NCBI GenBank assembly: GCA_963082875.1 | Contig: OY720097.1 | Coordinates: 12,036,501-12,100,500, forward strand | Reading direction: 5' to 3' | DNA: 64,000 nt | Source of the DNA: Corella eumyota | Taxonomy: Eukaryota > Chordata > Ascidiacea > Phlebobranchia > Corellidae | Shown here: positions 49,301-62,000 of the stretch, piece after piece | How the letters are laid out: every line of letters starts with the position of its first letter | Numbering within the stretch: the first letter of the stretch is position 1 | Position numbers and translations under genes: made by a program | The notes under the pieces: generated by a model | Told to the model about the DNA's origin: nothing | What the model saw: the letters and a program-made list of their open reading frames with translations, nothing else | Databases searched by the model: none

Positions 49301-50087
49301 GCCGTGGTTGCGTCGACAGAAAGCCTATGTTGGGATTATCTTTCACGAGAAAAAACGTAATTACAAAAACACATGAATATATTGAAGGGAGTGAAACAGA
49401 ACAGCCAACCATCGACCGTGCCTGAGACGACGCGCACCCAGAAATCGCTTGATTCGCTGGTATCCCTCCGCGAATTTATTTTTTATATTCTGAAAGAAAG
49501 TTTACTTTTGAATAAAAATTAACCAAAATTGTAGATTTAATTCATATATTGCCTAAAAATTTGATTTAGTAATATAGGATGTTTCTTTAAAGCCATAACT
49601 CTTGTTATTGTAAAATTTACATTGAAATAAAGGTGCGCATGAATATCCTGAATAAATCGGAGTTTCTGTAGATGAATTGTCCTAGTGCATTTTGCATTGT
49701 GCAGTTTTCAATTTCTAGCTATTCTACTCAGTCAACTTACTACACGTGTGAATGTCTCTAGTATTCAGAAACAATTAGTGAAGACGGTGGTTATCAAAAT
49801 AAGGGGAAAACGCCAATGTCGCCCTCCATTCATTCCAATCGTGATTTACTTAATGGCGCATTGGCGAAGGAAAGACTAGCTTACGGTACAGAAAAGGGGT
49901 TTTCAATTTTCTGTATTTAAGCGGGAGGCAAATATCAGATATTTAGCGTGTTTGTTTAATATTATTTATTTAATTTCTGCATACTATTATTTTTACTTAT
50001 GTTTTTAGAGAATTGACGTTTCATATGTACTGGTAGTTGCGTAGCTAGCTTAAAAATAAGCATTTGTTAACAGACCTTAGTTCAGGT
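46329..50087. other. Divergent intergenic region between SLC4A11 and ARID1
   Basis: 3.8 kb between two divergent start codons, so it probably carries promoters for both. Mostly AT-rich, with a T20 run near 47611-47632 and a distinctly more GC-rich, CpG-containing patch at about 48650-49000 that could be a promoter or an untranslated first exon of ARID1. A 15-bp inverted repeat around TTATAAGGCCT lies at 48401-48415 and 48441-48455. Several open frames of 60-80 codons look like chance. No RNA gene recognised. Confidence 0.5.
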
Positions 50088-53000
50088 ATGGTAACTAATA
50101 CAGGCACTGCCGCTGAAAACGTTAAAGAAAACGGTGATTGTACGAAAGAAAATAAAACTGAACCTAATCATGAGTACGGGAATTTAAAACAAGCTTCTGA
50201 AGATATACCAAAGTCTGGCCAAAATGAAATAGTACAGAATCAAAAAGATGCCTCAAAAATGCTGAGTTCTCAAAGTGACACAAACCCAGCTCCAAACACC
50301 AATGGTGTTGCGCCACCAGGCCCTGTGTATAACAATCGTGGATATGGTAATGGAGTACCACAGCCTGCACAAACAAATGGCCCATCATATGGCGATCATA
50401 ATCCTGCAGTACCATACCAACCTTATGGTGCGTACAATCATACAAATTCAATTTACTCAATGTCAAAACCTGGTAGTAGGCCAATGCAGCCCGGGCAAGC
50501 TGGTTCACATCATTCTGTGCAACGATATCCAAACCAACAACAAGGGGCACCAACTCCGACTTTAAATCAGTTGTTGACGACGCCGACGAGATATCCAGCA
50601 CCTTATGCTGGTCATAATAATGCACAGGGTTCGAATATTGCTGGGCAGCCAGCTGAGTATGGACAAAATAATTCACAGAATTGGCAAGCAAGACCACAGC
50701 AGCAGGTAAAGATTATCTGAACTAATTGTTTTATTAATTTTATATTATCTTTAAAAACAGCAGTTTTGTTATTTTGTTGTTAATGGTTATTTGCTAGTTG
50801 TTCTTTATAAAAAAAAAATATTTTCACAAGATTTGAATATCGGTAAAATTTAAAAAAACTAAAATATTATCATACATCGAAGATTCTTCATCCAGTTCTA
50901 ATAAAGGTTTAAAATGACGTTATACTTTATTTAGTAAGTTGACAGTTAAGTTTTAAAAGCATCAGAAGTTTAACAATTTGTTACTGTGTCTAGTAACTTA
51001 GAAATTTTCTTCATTTTGTCTTATGCTTGTCATGTGTTCAGTTGCTAACAGTTTGTTTCTTATAAGGTTCAAAAAAAAATATATATAGTTAAAACATTTA
51101 ACATTTTTTTTTCTAAATTATAATTTTTAACTTTATTAAAGAATTTTAATATGATTTGTTTTTACCACTTGCATAGCATATTTTTAACTTTTTATTTCAG
51201 TTTTTTATATTAAAACTGAAATTAAGTATTTGCCAGACTGTATGTAAATAAAGAATTTACTACAAGTTTGTTATCAAACAAATGCTAAAAATAGATTTTG
51301 AAAGGTTAACAATTGATGTCTGTGAGGTCACAGACTCAATTATCGTTTTGTCAATAGTAAATCAGCTGATAATATGCATATTAGAATGTTGTAACCATTA
51401 GATGGATTTTAAACGTGGATTGGTTATTATTAGGTTATAAAATAAAATGTTATAATTTTATTTTAATAATTTTTTAACTCAAACAAGATCTAGTTAAGCC
51501 AGGTACCGGGGTTTTTATTTTGTAATGTTTTGGTGCTTGTTTATGTATTTTAGAAGTTTGTACAGATCACTTGTAGTTAGCAAACCTTTAAAAAAAGTAA
51601 GCCCTTAAAAGTAAGAAGTATTCACAGTTTAACACTGTATTTCAAAAAATTGTAAACGTGATTTAAACAAAATTTGGCTTGGAACCATTTTGTTAAAAAA
51701 TCATTTGAAGGTCAGTAACATACAACTGCTCTAAATGTGTATATAGAAAGTTTTTTTATCATAAAATATAAATTCTTACTCTGATGTACTTTTTATTAAA
51801 TGTTTGTCCAAAATGGCTACTGTATAGTAAATTAAAAATAAAGGGTATTGTATATAGGCACCCATATTTTTTTCACTACAGTAAATTAGAATTTACTGTG
51901 TTATATCATGATGGGTATAAACTATTTAATTAATTTTGCTTTAAAAACTATACAAAAAATCTAGATCAGAATTTTTTTTTAAACACAATATTAAAACTGG
52001 GCAGAGCTATTACAGTTACCTGATAACATACCTCTATTTGCTGTTATTTTAAATAATGCTTGCACTTTTTTAAAATAAATGTTTGTATTTTTAGTATTAA
52101 TTGCAATACCATGATCATACTCCAGTTAGTAACAAATTATTACCAGAATAATATCAGGAAATGGATTTTATTTAGAGTGCTTTATTTCAATAATACAATT
52201 TTAACATTAAAACACATTGACCACGTTGCCGCTTTAATCATGTAAATAAACAAATCACCCATTGATTAAGTATATTTAAATATTGGTGCCAAAATCAGGT
52301 TACCAATGAAATAGCACTCAGCTGATAGTGATGACTGTTTGATTCCGCGTGCTTGTGTGCTTACGCCCTTTTTTAGCTCGCGCATCGAACACACGCGCAA
52401 AACTTTCTTAACGTGGGCTTATAAGGTGACAATTTAAATGTACCTTGTGAAGTTAACACCTCCAAAAAGAAATACCTGTGGAAATTGGTCAAACGTTTAA
52501 TTTTTTTAATTTAAGCTGTATAATATAATTCATATTGTTGCTCTGTTAGAACATATGAGATCTGTGGGACCAAAGCGATGTGGTCATTTTTAACGTTAAA
52601 ATGATTTGGTTTTCTAGCAGGTGTTTCAATTACACACCTTAAAACTGGCTTGGTATAAAAACAAAGAAAATCTTCGTTTTTTTGTTATTATTATAGATTT
52701 TGTGTTTGCTATTTAATAAGTTTACTAACCTTTTTGGGTTTTAGTAGCAAAGTCCATGGCCCGTTACGTAAAATTTGAATACGTGTGTTTATTTGCTTGT
52801 TAATTAATTAGCAAGTCATCAGATACATTTTTTGTTGATTCATTGTTTCTGTTAAAAAATGCGGTGTCATATTCTACTCGGGATTGGCATTTAAATTTGT
52901 TTTTTCTTTTATTTTTGTTCGGAAATTCCCTTGTTTTATTTATCAACTAAAACGTTCGGCCAAAAACTGTTTAGTATTTATGTTTTTTAAGGAAACTAAA

Positions 53001-56000
53001 ACTGCTAGAGTTTAGCCTAAAATTTGGCATTTTTAACAGGGTTTAAAAATTTTAGACGTTTTAATTTCATGAAAAAAAACAATGGCTGACATTTTGCTGC
53101 CGCAAATAAAAACATCTAGCCGCCGTTTATGACACAAACATACTTTTCTATATTTATCCAAATTCGAGAATTAATCCATTTTTAGCCGCGATAAAATCGA
53201 TGTCGAAACAATTTTAGAGTGTTTTGCGGTTTAAGCCATTAACTTTTTGCTATTTTTAGCGGCGACTTAACTCCAGCAATAGCTGCTTGTCACGTGACCG
53301 CATTGTTTGCGTGACGTAACAATTGGCGAACACGTGCGTGGTATTTTAATTTTTGTGTGTCGGTCACGTGATACAAACAAACCAAAGAATCGATGTTAAC
53401 CACGTTTTTATATGTGTGACGTGGAACGACAACACGGTATTGGCGTTGTAACCGGGTTACGCGCAAGAAGCGATAACTAAACACAGAGTTAAACAGTAAC
53501 GAAATATTATGGTGCGCATTTTGTTTTAAAAATACTCGAATTTTAAAGTCTGTAATACTATAAATCCCGTTTTAGTATATATTAAAAAAAAAATTTAGTT
53601 ATACAATTTTTTCAACATTTTTTAGAATTTTCTCAAAAAAAGGGCTGTGTTTTATTTCTATCCCCGACATGTTAATACAAAAAATAATGTTTAGTTTAAC
53701 GTTACTTCATACAAAACTTTGGTCATTACCAAATACCATAAATTTACCATTAAACTTAGTGTAAAAATACACTTGAGCCATCAAACATGTCATACTTGAA
53801 ATTACGATATTATTTTCCCATGATGGCAATCAGTTACGTGTGTGGTTTAAATGACTTGCGTAGCATTTTATGTTAATGACGCGTTTTTGCGCAATATACC
53901 TGATTCTTGTTTTTTTTCGTGGTTAAATTTAACAGGCGTTGTTATTAAACAAAAGACAAATTGATGACCAACTTTTGTCACTTGTGATTTAAACAATTTT
54001 TTTTTAAATAAAGTATGTCAAATAAAAGTTTTCCCATAAATTTAACGAAAAAATATGTTTTTGTAACAAGCCGTACGGACTAGCTCGTTAGTTATTCATT
54101 TCCTCTTGTTTGTGCTTACATTGGAAGGAGAGAGAAGCCCCGTCTTCTCTTCTCTCTCTCTTTAATTGTCGCGTCATTTAGTTTGAGAGAGGGCAGAAAA
54201 AGGCTGAGCTTTGTTACTTTTCTTATGACCTCATAGTCGCGTGATTGTTCTCTGGGCGGTGACGTATTCGCCTACTTTGTTTGTGGTATGATAAAAACAG
54301 AAGGGAATTTTGTTGTTCGTCTCTTTACTTTACCTCACAAATTAGGAATTTTTTGGTTTTAATTTGTCTGTAATTTATACAAGTTTTTTTTTTAAATTAT
54401 GTTTATACTTATTTTGCTAAACCGTTTTTAATGACAAAGTTATTAAGTTCTTTTATTAAAGGCCTAATTAAATAACATATTTGTGTTTTAATTTGAGACG
54501 TGTTCCGTTTTTTTAAAGCTCGTACAATTTTGTTACGCCATTTTTTCCGTGGTTCGATCCCCGCTAGCGGAACGTTTTATTGAAAGAAACCGTTGGTTCT
54601 TTTATACACAGAAATTTTGTAACCTATTGATCAAAACACAGGGGAGTTTATTCAAAATAAATTTTGATTATGTTATTATTTACAAAAGCGACATCACCTA
54701 CACGACAAGTGTTGTGATGTTTGTTGTCCACAGTATGCTGTAAATCGTGTTTAAAATATTGATGGTGGAACATTTTAAACCTGGTTTGGGTATTTTTCAA
54801 GTAATGATGCACTCAAACACGTAATAAACACCGCGTAACTTTAAAGTTGGTGTTTTTGGATAAAAAAAATACGATTTGAATGCTGAGTGTTGTATTATAT
54901 ATATTAAAAAAGTGTTTTTTTGTGCATGATATTTTATTTTAAATAGTGGAATGCGTCAATATTAGACCTTTATACCTAAAATTTTGGTTTTTAGATTGAC
55001 TACACCCGAATGCTTTTGTCGGTGTTTACAAAATTTAATACACAAAAATAAATCAATATTATGCATTAGAAAAAAAATTGTGATTTTTGACATGTAATAT
55101 TTTAATGCCCCTATAGGATCGACCTATAACCTCAGAAACGTTTTTAGGGTAAACGCACGTTTCTTCCCGTTTTAACGTTTATTTTTCTAGTCGATACAAA
55201 TGAAATTCAAAAACACAAACACGGCACGCAAAAGGTTAATGTGTTGTTGGTCACGTGACCCTGACAAAGCCGGCAACCACGATCACGTGTTTGGCACGTT
55301 GGAATGCACTTAAGTAGTGATTTGTTATCCCTGACATTATTACAATTCTCTCTTGCCCTCGCCTTACTACTACAGACTCGCCGTGTTTATTTCCTTCTTT
55401 CATCTTAACCGCGTTTGAATAATTCATCCGTGCGATGAGAGCAATGTTTCAGAATGCCGAGTCATGTTTTTTTTCGGTATTCGATCGTGCCTTAAACGGC
55501 ATGTCCGCTCACCTCGTTCATTCATAATCGCATTTGTTTTGATAACAATTTCCCGCCACGCTACTTGACTTTGACATTTCTCTAATCCTGTGTGTGTTTT
55601 GTGCGACATGACGTCACAAAAGTGGAGTCGCTTGTAGATTGATCTTCAGATTAAGCTCCAATTGCCACCTGTCTTTTCTCCATTGATTTAAGTGTGGATT
55701 TGGTTACGAATTGAGGACTTTAATTTGTAGTATTTTTGTCTCTTGTAAACTTCAACTAACTACACTTTTCTCTATCTATTTTTGAATGAGTATACTGATT
55801 CAAGAATAAGATACTAAGGTTTAAATTCTAAAGCTACCAAAGTTCTAAAAGATTTTTTACATATTATAAAGAGTTCAGCTTTTTTTTGTATCTTATAAAA
55901 GTTTAGTCTTGAATTAGTAGTGTGTATTGCTATCAGAAGCAATTTTTTTGTAAATACATTTGTTAATTTTACATAAGTTTTTACAATTTTTGTGTTTATT

Positions 56001-59000
56001 TCGAGCAAAAATTAAAATATTTTATTTTAATTATTCTAGTATGGACGTGAACCAGTTGACCCTTCAATGAATCCTGAAGCTGGAGGTTACCCCCCTCAAC
56101 ATCAATATCACCCCCAACAACCTAATTTTAGATCACCATCAAACTACCCACCACCTCATGCCGGATCTCAGTATAATCAAAACACACAAGTAAGTTGTAA
56201 AAAAGCTTTTAAAAAACTTAAAATTGTAAAATATATAAGTGGTAAAATATTTTTACTTGTTCTTGTTTGAAAAAAAAATTATTTTGTGATAATTGTTATA
56301 ATTTTTTTTTAGTACAACCCAGCTATGCCCCCTCCTGGGTCATCAGGTTATCCTCCTGGGACATACCCATCTCGGCACCCCAATTACCCTGGTTATTCCC
56401 AATATGGGCAAACCCAACAGGCCCCATACTACAGAGGACCATATCCCACACAACAACATGGCTACCCAGTAACAAATATTTTATTTATTACAGTTTTTGT
56501 AAAACATAGTGCAAAGTGCAATTAGTTAATTATTAACATTTTTGTTTAGCCAAATTCAAGCTATATACAGGGAAACCCCCCTGCCACACAGCCAGCTATG
56601 GAAGAAAACAAGGGATACCCGCCACAAGGACCTATGGTAATTTAAATATTTCTGCTTACACTTTTTTAAATTTTGAAAAAAAGATCTGAGTATATTTTGA
56701 CACTTTTCGTTTACTTTTTTAACCTTAGTTTAAATATGTTAAGGACACCCAAGCCCCAAAATCCCAGAGTGAAACAGTTCCGGGAGCAAACCCAAACATG
56801 ATGTCCCCAAACAGAAAAACTCCCCAACCTCAACCAGTTCAAAATGCACCAGGTTAATGTTTAAGAATTTTAAATTCTTAAAAATAAAACATAAATGTTT
56901 AAACTTGAATTAAAAACAAATAATAACAAAGTGTATAGTTTTAAAAAAACTGGCACTTACATTTTCTGTTATTTTTTAGGCCAATCCCCACATGCTACCC
57001 CATCACCCCGTCATGGCCAGCCCCAACACCCAAGTGTGGCTCAGTTACGAGGTCCCTCACCAGCTCCAAGCTCGCCCCATAGTACCCCAATGTCACCCCC
57101 TATTGTACGACCTGGTACCCCACAGCAAACCCATATTAGATCGGGTTCTGAGCACTCAGAGCATAGTAGCATGTCAAGTCAATCTCCAATGCCAGGTTAA
57201 AAATAATTTTTTTTTAATTTATAGTTATAGTTTTCAGATTTTTTTCAGTCAACCATGTTTTTTCATTGACTTTTAAAATCCTAAAATTTTTTGCTTTTAT
57301 AACAGTATAATATGTATATACATTGTATTTTATTCTTTTTTAAATTAAATTTTTTTAATTTTGTTAGATTGCCTTTGGCAGTTTTGATAATAATTTAAAA
57401 TTATGAGACTAAAAACTATAATAATACTTTAGTTTTATTAAAATTAAAAAAAAAATTAAAATTTTTTGTAAATTCGGTTCAAGAAGTTTTATTTAAAAAG
57501 TTTGGTTAAGAATTTTTGTGTTCTGTATTTTAGGTTACCCAAATTATCGTCCCCACCCACCTCAACCTGGTTATGGACCCCAGCAACCCCCACATTACCC
57601 CCAACATATGATATCACCCCAGCAACAACAAATGTATCCCCAGAATGCACCACCGTATGGGACCCCAGGTCAGCCTCAAAGACCCCCTGGTTAGTTTTAA
57701 GTAAATTGTTAAAAAAAGTAATTTTTAATTATCAGTATTTTGAATATGGATCAACTATTAACATTGTTTTTTACAAAATACTTGATTCTCATGTGCTTTT
57801 TTTAAAAAAAACTTAAAGTTTGTAAGCCCAATTTATTTTGACGAAACAGAAATATAGTTTTTATGTAACAGATTTAATGTTTAATATTTTTAAATTGAAT
57901 TATTTTAGTTGATTATTTTTTTACATATAATCGTAACAAATCATTATTTTATTAATGTTTTTCCTATTACGAATGTGTTGAACTCGGTTCTAAATTTAAC
58001 AACTCTTTAGGCCCACCTAGTGGTGGCAAGCCAGGTATGGCCATGCAACAGCAACAACAAGGATACAATCAACAACAACAAACACAACAACAACAGCAAC
58101 AACAGGGTTAGTTTTAAGTTTTATGGAGGAGATTAGTTTTGGTTTGCTTTGTTCAATTTAGTTTTTGGTTCGGCATGGTTTTTGGTTTGGTTTTTATTTT
58201 GGTTTTCTTTTTTGCATGTTTTAGGAATGTATGGGCAGTATTACAATCCCAATTACCAGTACCAACAACAGATGCAAGGTACAAGAATAACGTTGCACTT
58301 AAAAATATTTTTTTGTTAATTGGTTTGTTTTATTTTGCACCAAATGTGGAAAGTAAAACAATATATTATATTTTTTTAGGAAATTAAATTTTTTTTAATT
58401 GTTAGGTTACAACACTGCCTCGCCTGCACCTACAGAGCGCCGGCCATCGAGACAGGACTCACAACCTTCCGCAGCAGCAGCAGCAGCAGCAGCAGCAACA
58501 CAGCCAGCATCTGATGGGACAAGGCAGGGTGCTGCTGCTGCAGCCGCCGCTGCTATTGCTGCAGCCGCTCATTCAGCTCAACCGGGGTGAGTTAAATCTG
58601 CATTTTCTTGGATAGTTTATTTAAAATATTTGGTTAGACCATAAATAACCTTTTTGTCTTATTGGTGTACACTACCAGACTTAATTCTAATATTTATTTA
58701 AACATTTTTTGTTAGATCTTCACCTAGTGGTAAACCACCCCAACAAGCTCAAGGTTATTACCCTTCACTCCATGGTCCAAGGGAGCCAGGGCCCCCACGA
58801 AGAGCCCCACCTATGCCTCAGCAAACTCCAGTTGGCTACCAACAACCTTATCAAAGAATGCCTCACCCTGGGGGAAATCCTCCGCCTGGTCAAAGAATGA
58901 TGGGACCAGTGGCAGGAATGGGTAGTCCCCCAATGCAAAGGATGCCTCCTCCAGGTGCACATTACCCAGGAGGTTATCCTCAACAGGGTCACATGCATCA

Positions 59001-62000
59001 GGCACAGTACCCCGGGTCGGGATATTACCCCCAACACGCAATGGATCCAAATCACCCACAAGCAATGCACCATGGGTATCATCCTCATCTTGAACAACAT
59101 CCTCACCCACCTGAAGAAGCAACTAAATCTAAGGTAAGACATTTAAATGGGAATTAAATCAACTTTTTTGTATAAGTTTATTCAATAAGAATTGCCATCT
59201 ATCTTTACTTATGTATCTTATATTTTTTTTTTTTAAAAACATCATTTTTTTTAGGCTTCTGCAAGATCTGCTTCCCAAAAACTAGCTGCATTATTCGAGC
59301 CAGCTCAAGAGCCCGGAAGGAAAGAGTTTATCGATGCTGTTCTCCGGTATTGGGAGGAAAAGAATTTGCCTCTGAAGAATGCTCCTCTTATGGGAAGAAA
59401 GACTTTGGATCTGTTTAGATTGTATCAACTTGTTAAAGAAAGAGGATTTATGCAAGAGGTGGGTTATTCAACTTTTAATAAGATTTAATTAGATAAAAAT
59501 CAAATTTTTATGGTTTTATGCTTGGTAACTTTAGTAATTTTTTAAAGTTTTTAAAGTAAGTTTAATTCAAAAAGTGGCAAATTTTGTTTAAAAAATGGCA
59601 AAGTTATATTTTTAATTAGGTTAATTTATTATATGACCAATTTTTTTTAACTTTCTGAATAAATTTAAAGCTTTGTTGTATTTGCTTTTAAAGGTGACTA
59701 ACAACAAGAAATGGACAGATATAAGCTCTATAATGAACCTTGGTACAGCAACCACATCTGGTTTCACATTAAAGAAACAGTATTGCAAATATTTGTATGG
59801 ATTTGAATGCAAGAAAGAAAGAGGGGAAGTAGAACCACAAGAAGCAATGGCAAGGTAACACAATTGTTCAGCCTTTAATTCTTTTTAATTTTTATTCACA
59901 TTGTTTAAATGTTTGACTAGTGCACTAATGCTACGCAAAATAATAAAAAAAATTTTTTGGTTTTATTTCAAGTGCATCTAAGCATGCTTTATTTTTCTTG
60001 TTGAATTAGAATTACTGAAGCAAACAGAAAAAAGAAAATCCTAAATGATCAACAAGCTGCAAAAAATGAAGCAAAGGCATCAACCCCTCAACCTGGAACC
60101 CCACAAACCCCAAATCAAATGCCCCCACAAAATTCCCCTGCTGCCCCATCACAGGGACAACCCAGGTACCCATCTCAACAATATCCACCTCACCAGGAGG
60201 GTCAATTCCCACAGCAAATGGGGCAATATGGTCCTGGATATATGCCCCAACATCAACCTAATCGACATATGGGGAATTACTCAATGCAGGGTCACCCAGG
60301 TTACCCTCAGATGCAGCAGCCTGGTCAGTATGGACCCCCACCTGGTGCAGGTTACCCACCACCACCCCATCACAGTATGGCATCACCCCACCCAAGTATG
60401 AATGCGCCCTCTGAATCTCCATCACGGCAGACCCCAGATCTTACCCGGCATCCCGATACCCCAGGTTCAGTAAAATCTGTGGATTTTAAAGATCGTAAAA
60501 CTCTATCTCAACCAGGTACCCCAAAAGCAATGAAACCCCCTGTTCCAATGGCTTCTTCTGCAGTTCCAACAAACTCATATAATGAAGTTTCGAAAAACCC
60601 CCAACCCCCAAATCCAACTGCTTCACCCGCTTATCGTCCCCCCGTAATGCACCATGGTCAACAACTACAACAATATGGACAATACCCAAGACCCCAAATG
60701 CCTCAAAACACCGGGTATAGACCAGGGTATCCTTCCAGGCCCCAAGGAATTCCACCCAATCACCCCGCTTATCAAAGCAGGCAAGTTAAAAATAAAAATA
60801 AATTAAACCAAAACAATAAAAGCTTAGAATTGAAAAATCAGCTTTAAGCATCTAAAGTTTGTTTTTCATGAAAATGTTAAACTAAATTTTTACTTTAGTG
60901 CATCACAGCATAGTAGAATGCCAGGTGGACCCATTGGTTCAACTTCTTATCCATCTTCAAGGCAGTCCATGTTACAGAGACCTCCTCATTACAGCCAGGT
61001 AACTAGAAATTAAAAATGTTTTTATTAATCGAAAAAATTTCAAATGTTTTAAAAATGCTTTGCCCTGTGGCAATTAAAGTTGTTACATTTGTTTATCTAT
61101 TTTAAATAATCGGTAAAAATTAAAATTTTGGGATAAAAAATTTAGATTTTTAGATTTTTAAAATTTTAAATAATTTTTGTGTTTTTTAGCAATACACAAT
61201 GCAAGGTGGTGCTGCTTATAACAACCAGTATCCAGGTATGAAAAGACCTTCTAGTGACACTTTTGGACCACCTAGAAAACAATATATTTCTGTAAGTTTA
61301 TAACTCTCTCTAAGTTAGTAAAAAAACTAGACTTCGTTTATAAAAAATATTTGTAAAATTTTTTTATTGTTAAATAAAACAATTTGCATTTTTAGGATGG
61401 TCATCCAGGCCAATATCCCCCAAATCACCCTTTATATCGGGGTGAACATGACCCTATGGTACGACATCGCTACCCACCTAGTTCAGCTTTAAATGCAAAT
61501 AATCCTAGCACCCCTTCACCAGCAGGTGTTTTTCCTCCCAAACGGAGCTCTAAAGGGTACCCCAGGAGACCCATGCATGTAGCTAGCCCGGGGCTAAATC
61601 AAAGATTTATGCACCCGAAATCTGGTAGTCCTGGGGTTATTGATGGCAAAAGGTGGGTCCACAACTTTTTGTTCTTCTGTGAAGATGTGAAATTTTTTTT
61701 TAATTTTTGCCACTTTTTTTTTTAATTTTTACCATAATTTTTAATTGAATAGAACCAATAATGTACTATAAAAATTTTAGTTAAAACAAATTTGTTTTTA
61801 ATTTAATTTTAAATTATTGCTTTAATGCATATTATAACATTAAAATTTACAGGCAAATTCATATGATTAGATCACCTTATTTGTTCCCTCGTAATTCCGT
61901 TGAAGCAACTCAAATTAGATCAGCAAAGTTTATGCGAAAAAGCTGCAAAGATGGTAAATATTACAATTTTTTAGTAAAATATAGATCTTTAAATGTAAAA

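Noticed and set aside
50164-50697. 177-codon open frame antisense to ARID1 exon 1
   Set aside because: Mirror of a Pro/Gln-rich coding exon, whose reverse frame lacks stops by composition. No splice or family signal.
55424-55609. 61-codon minus-strand frame in ARID1 intron 1
   Set aside because: Short, no domain, no neighbouring exon; more likely regulatory sequence read by chance.
58765-59142. Antisense frames of 103-125 codons over ARID1 exon 11
   Set aside because: They fall exactly within the proline-rich exon and reflect its codon composition.
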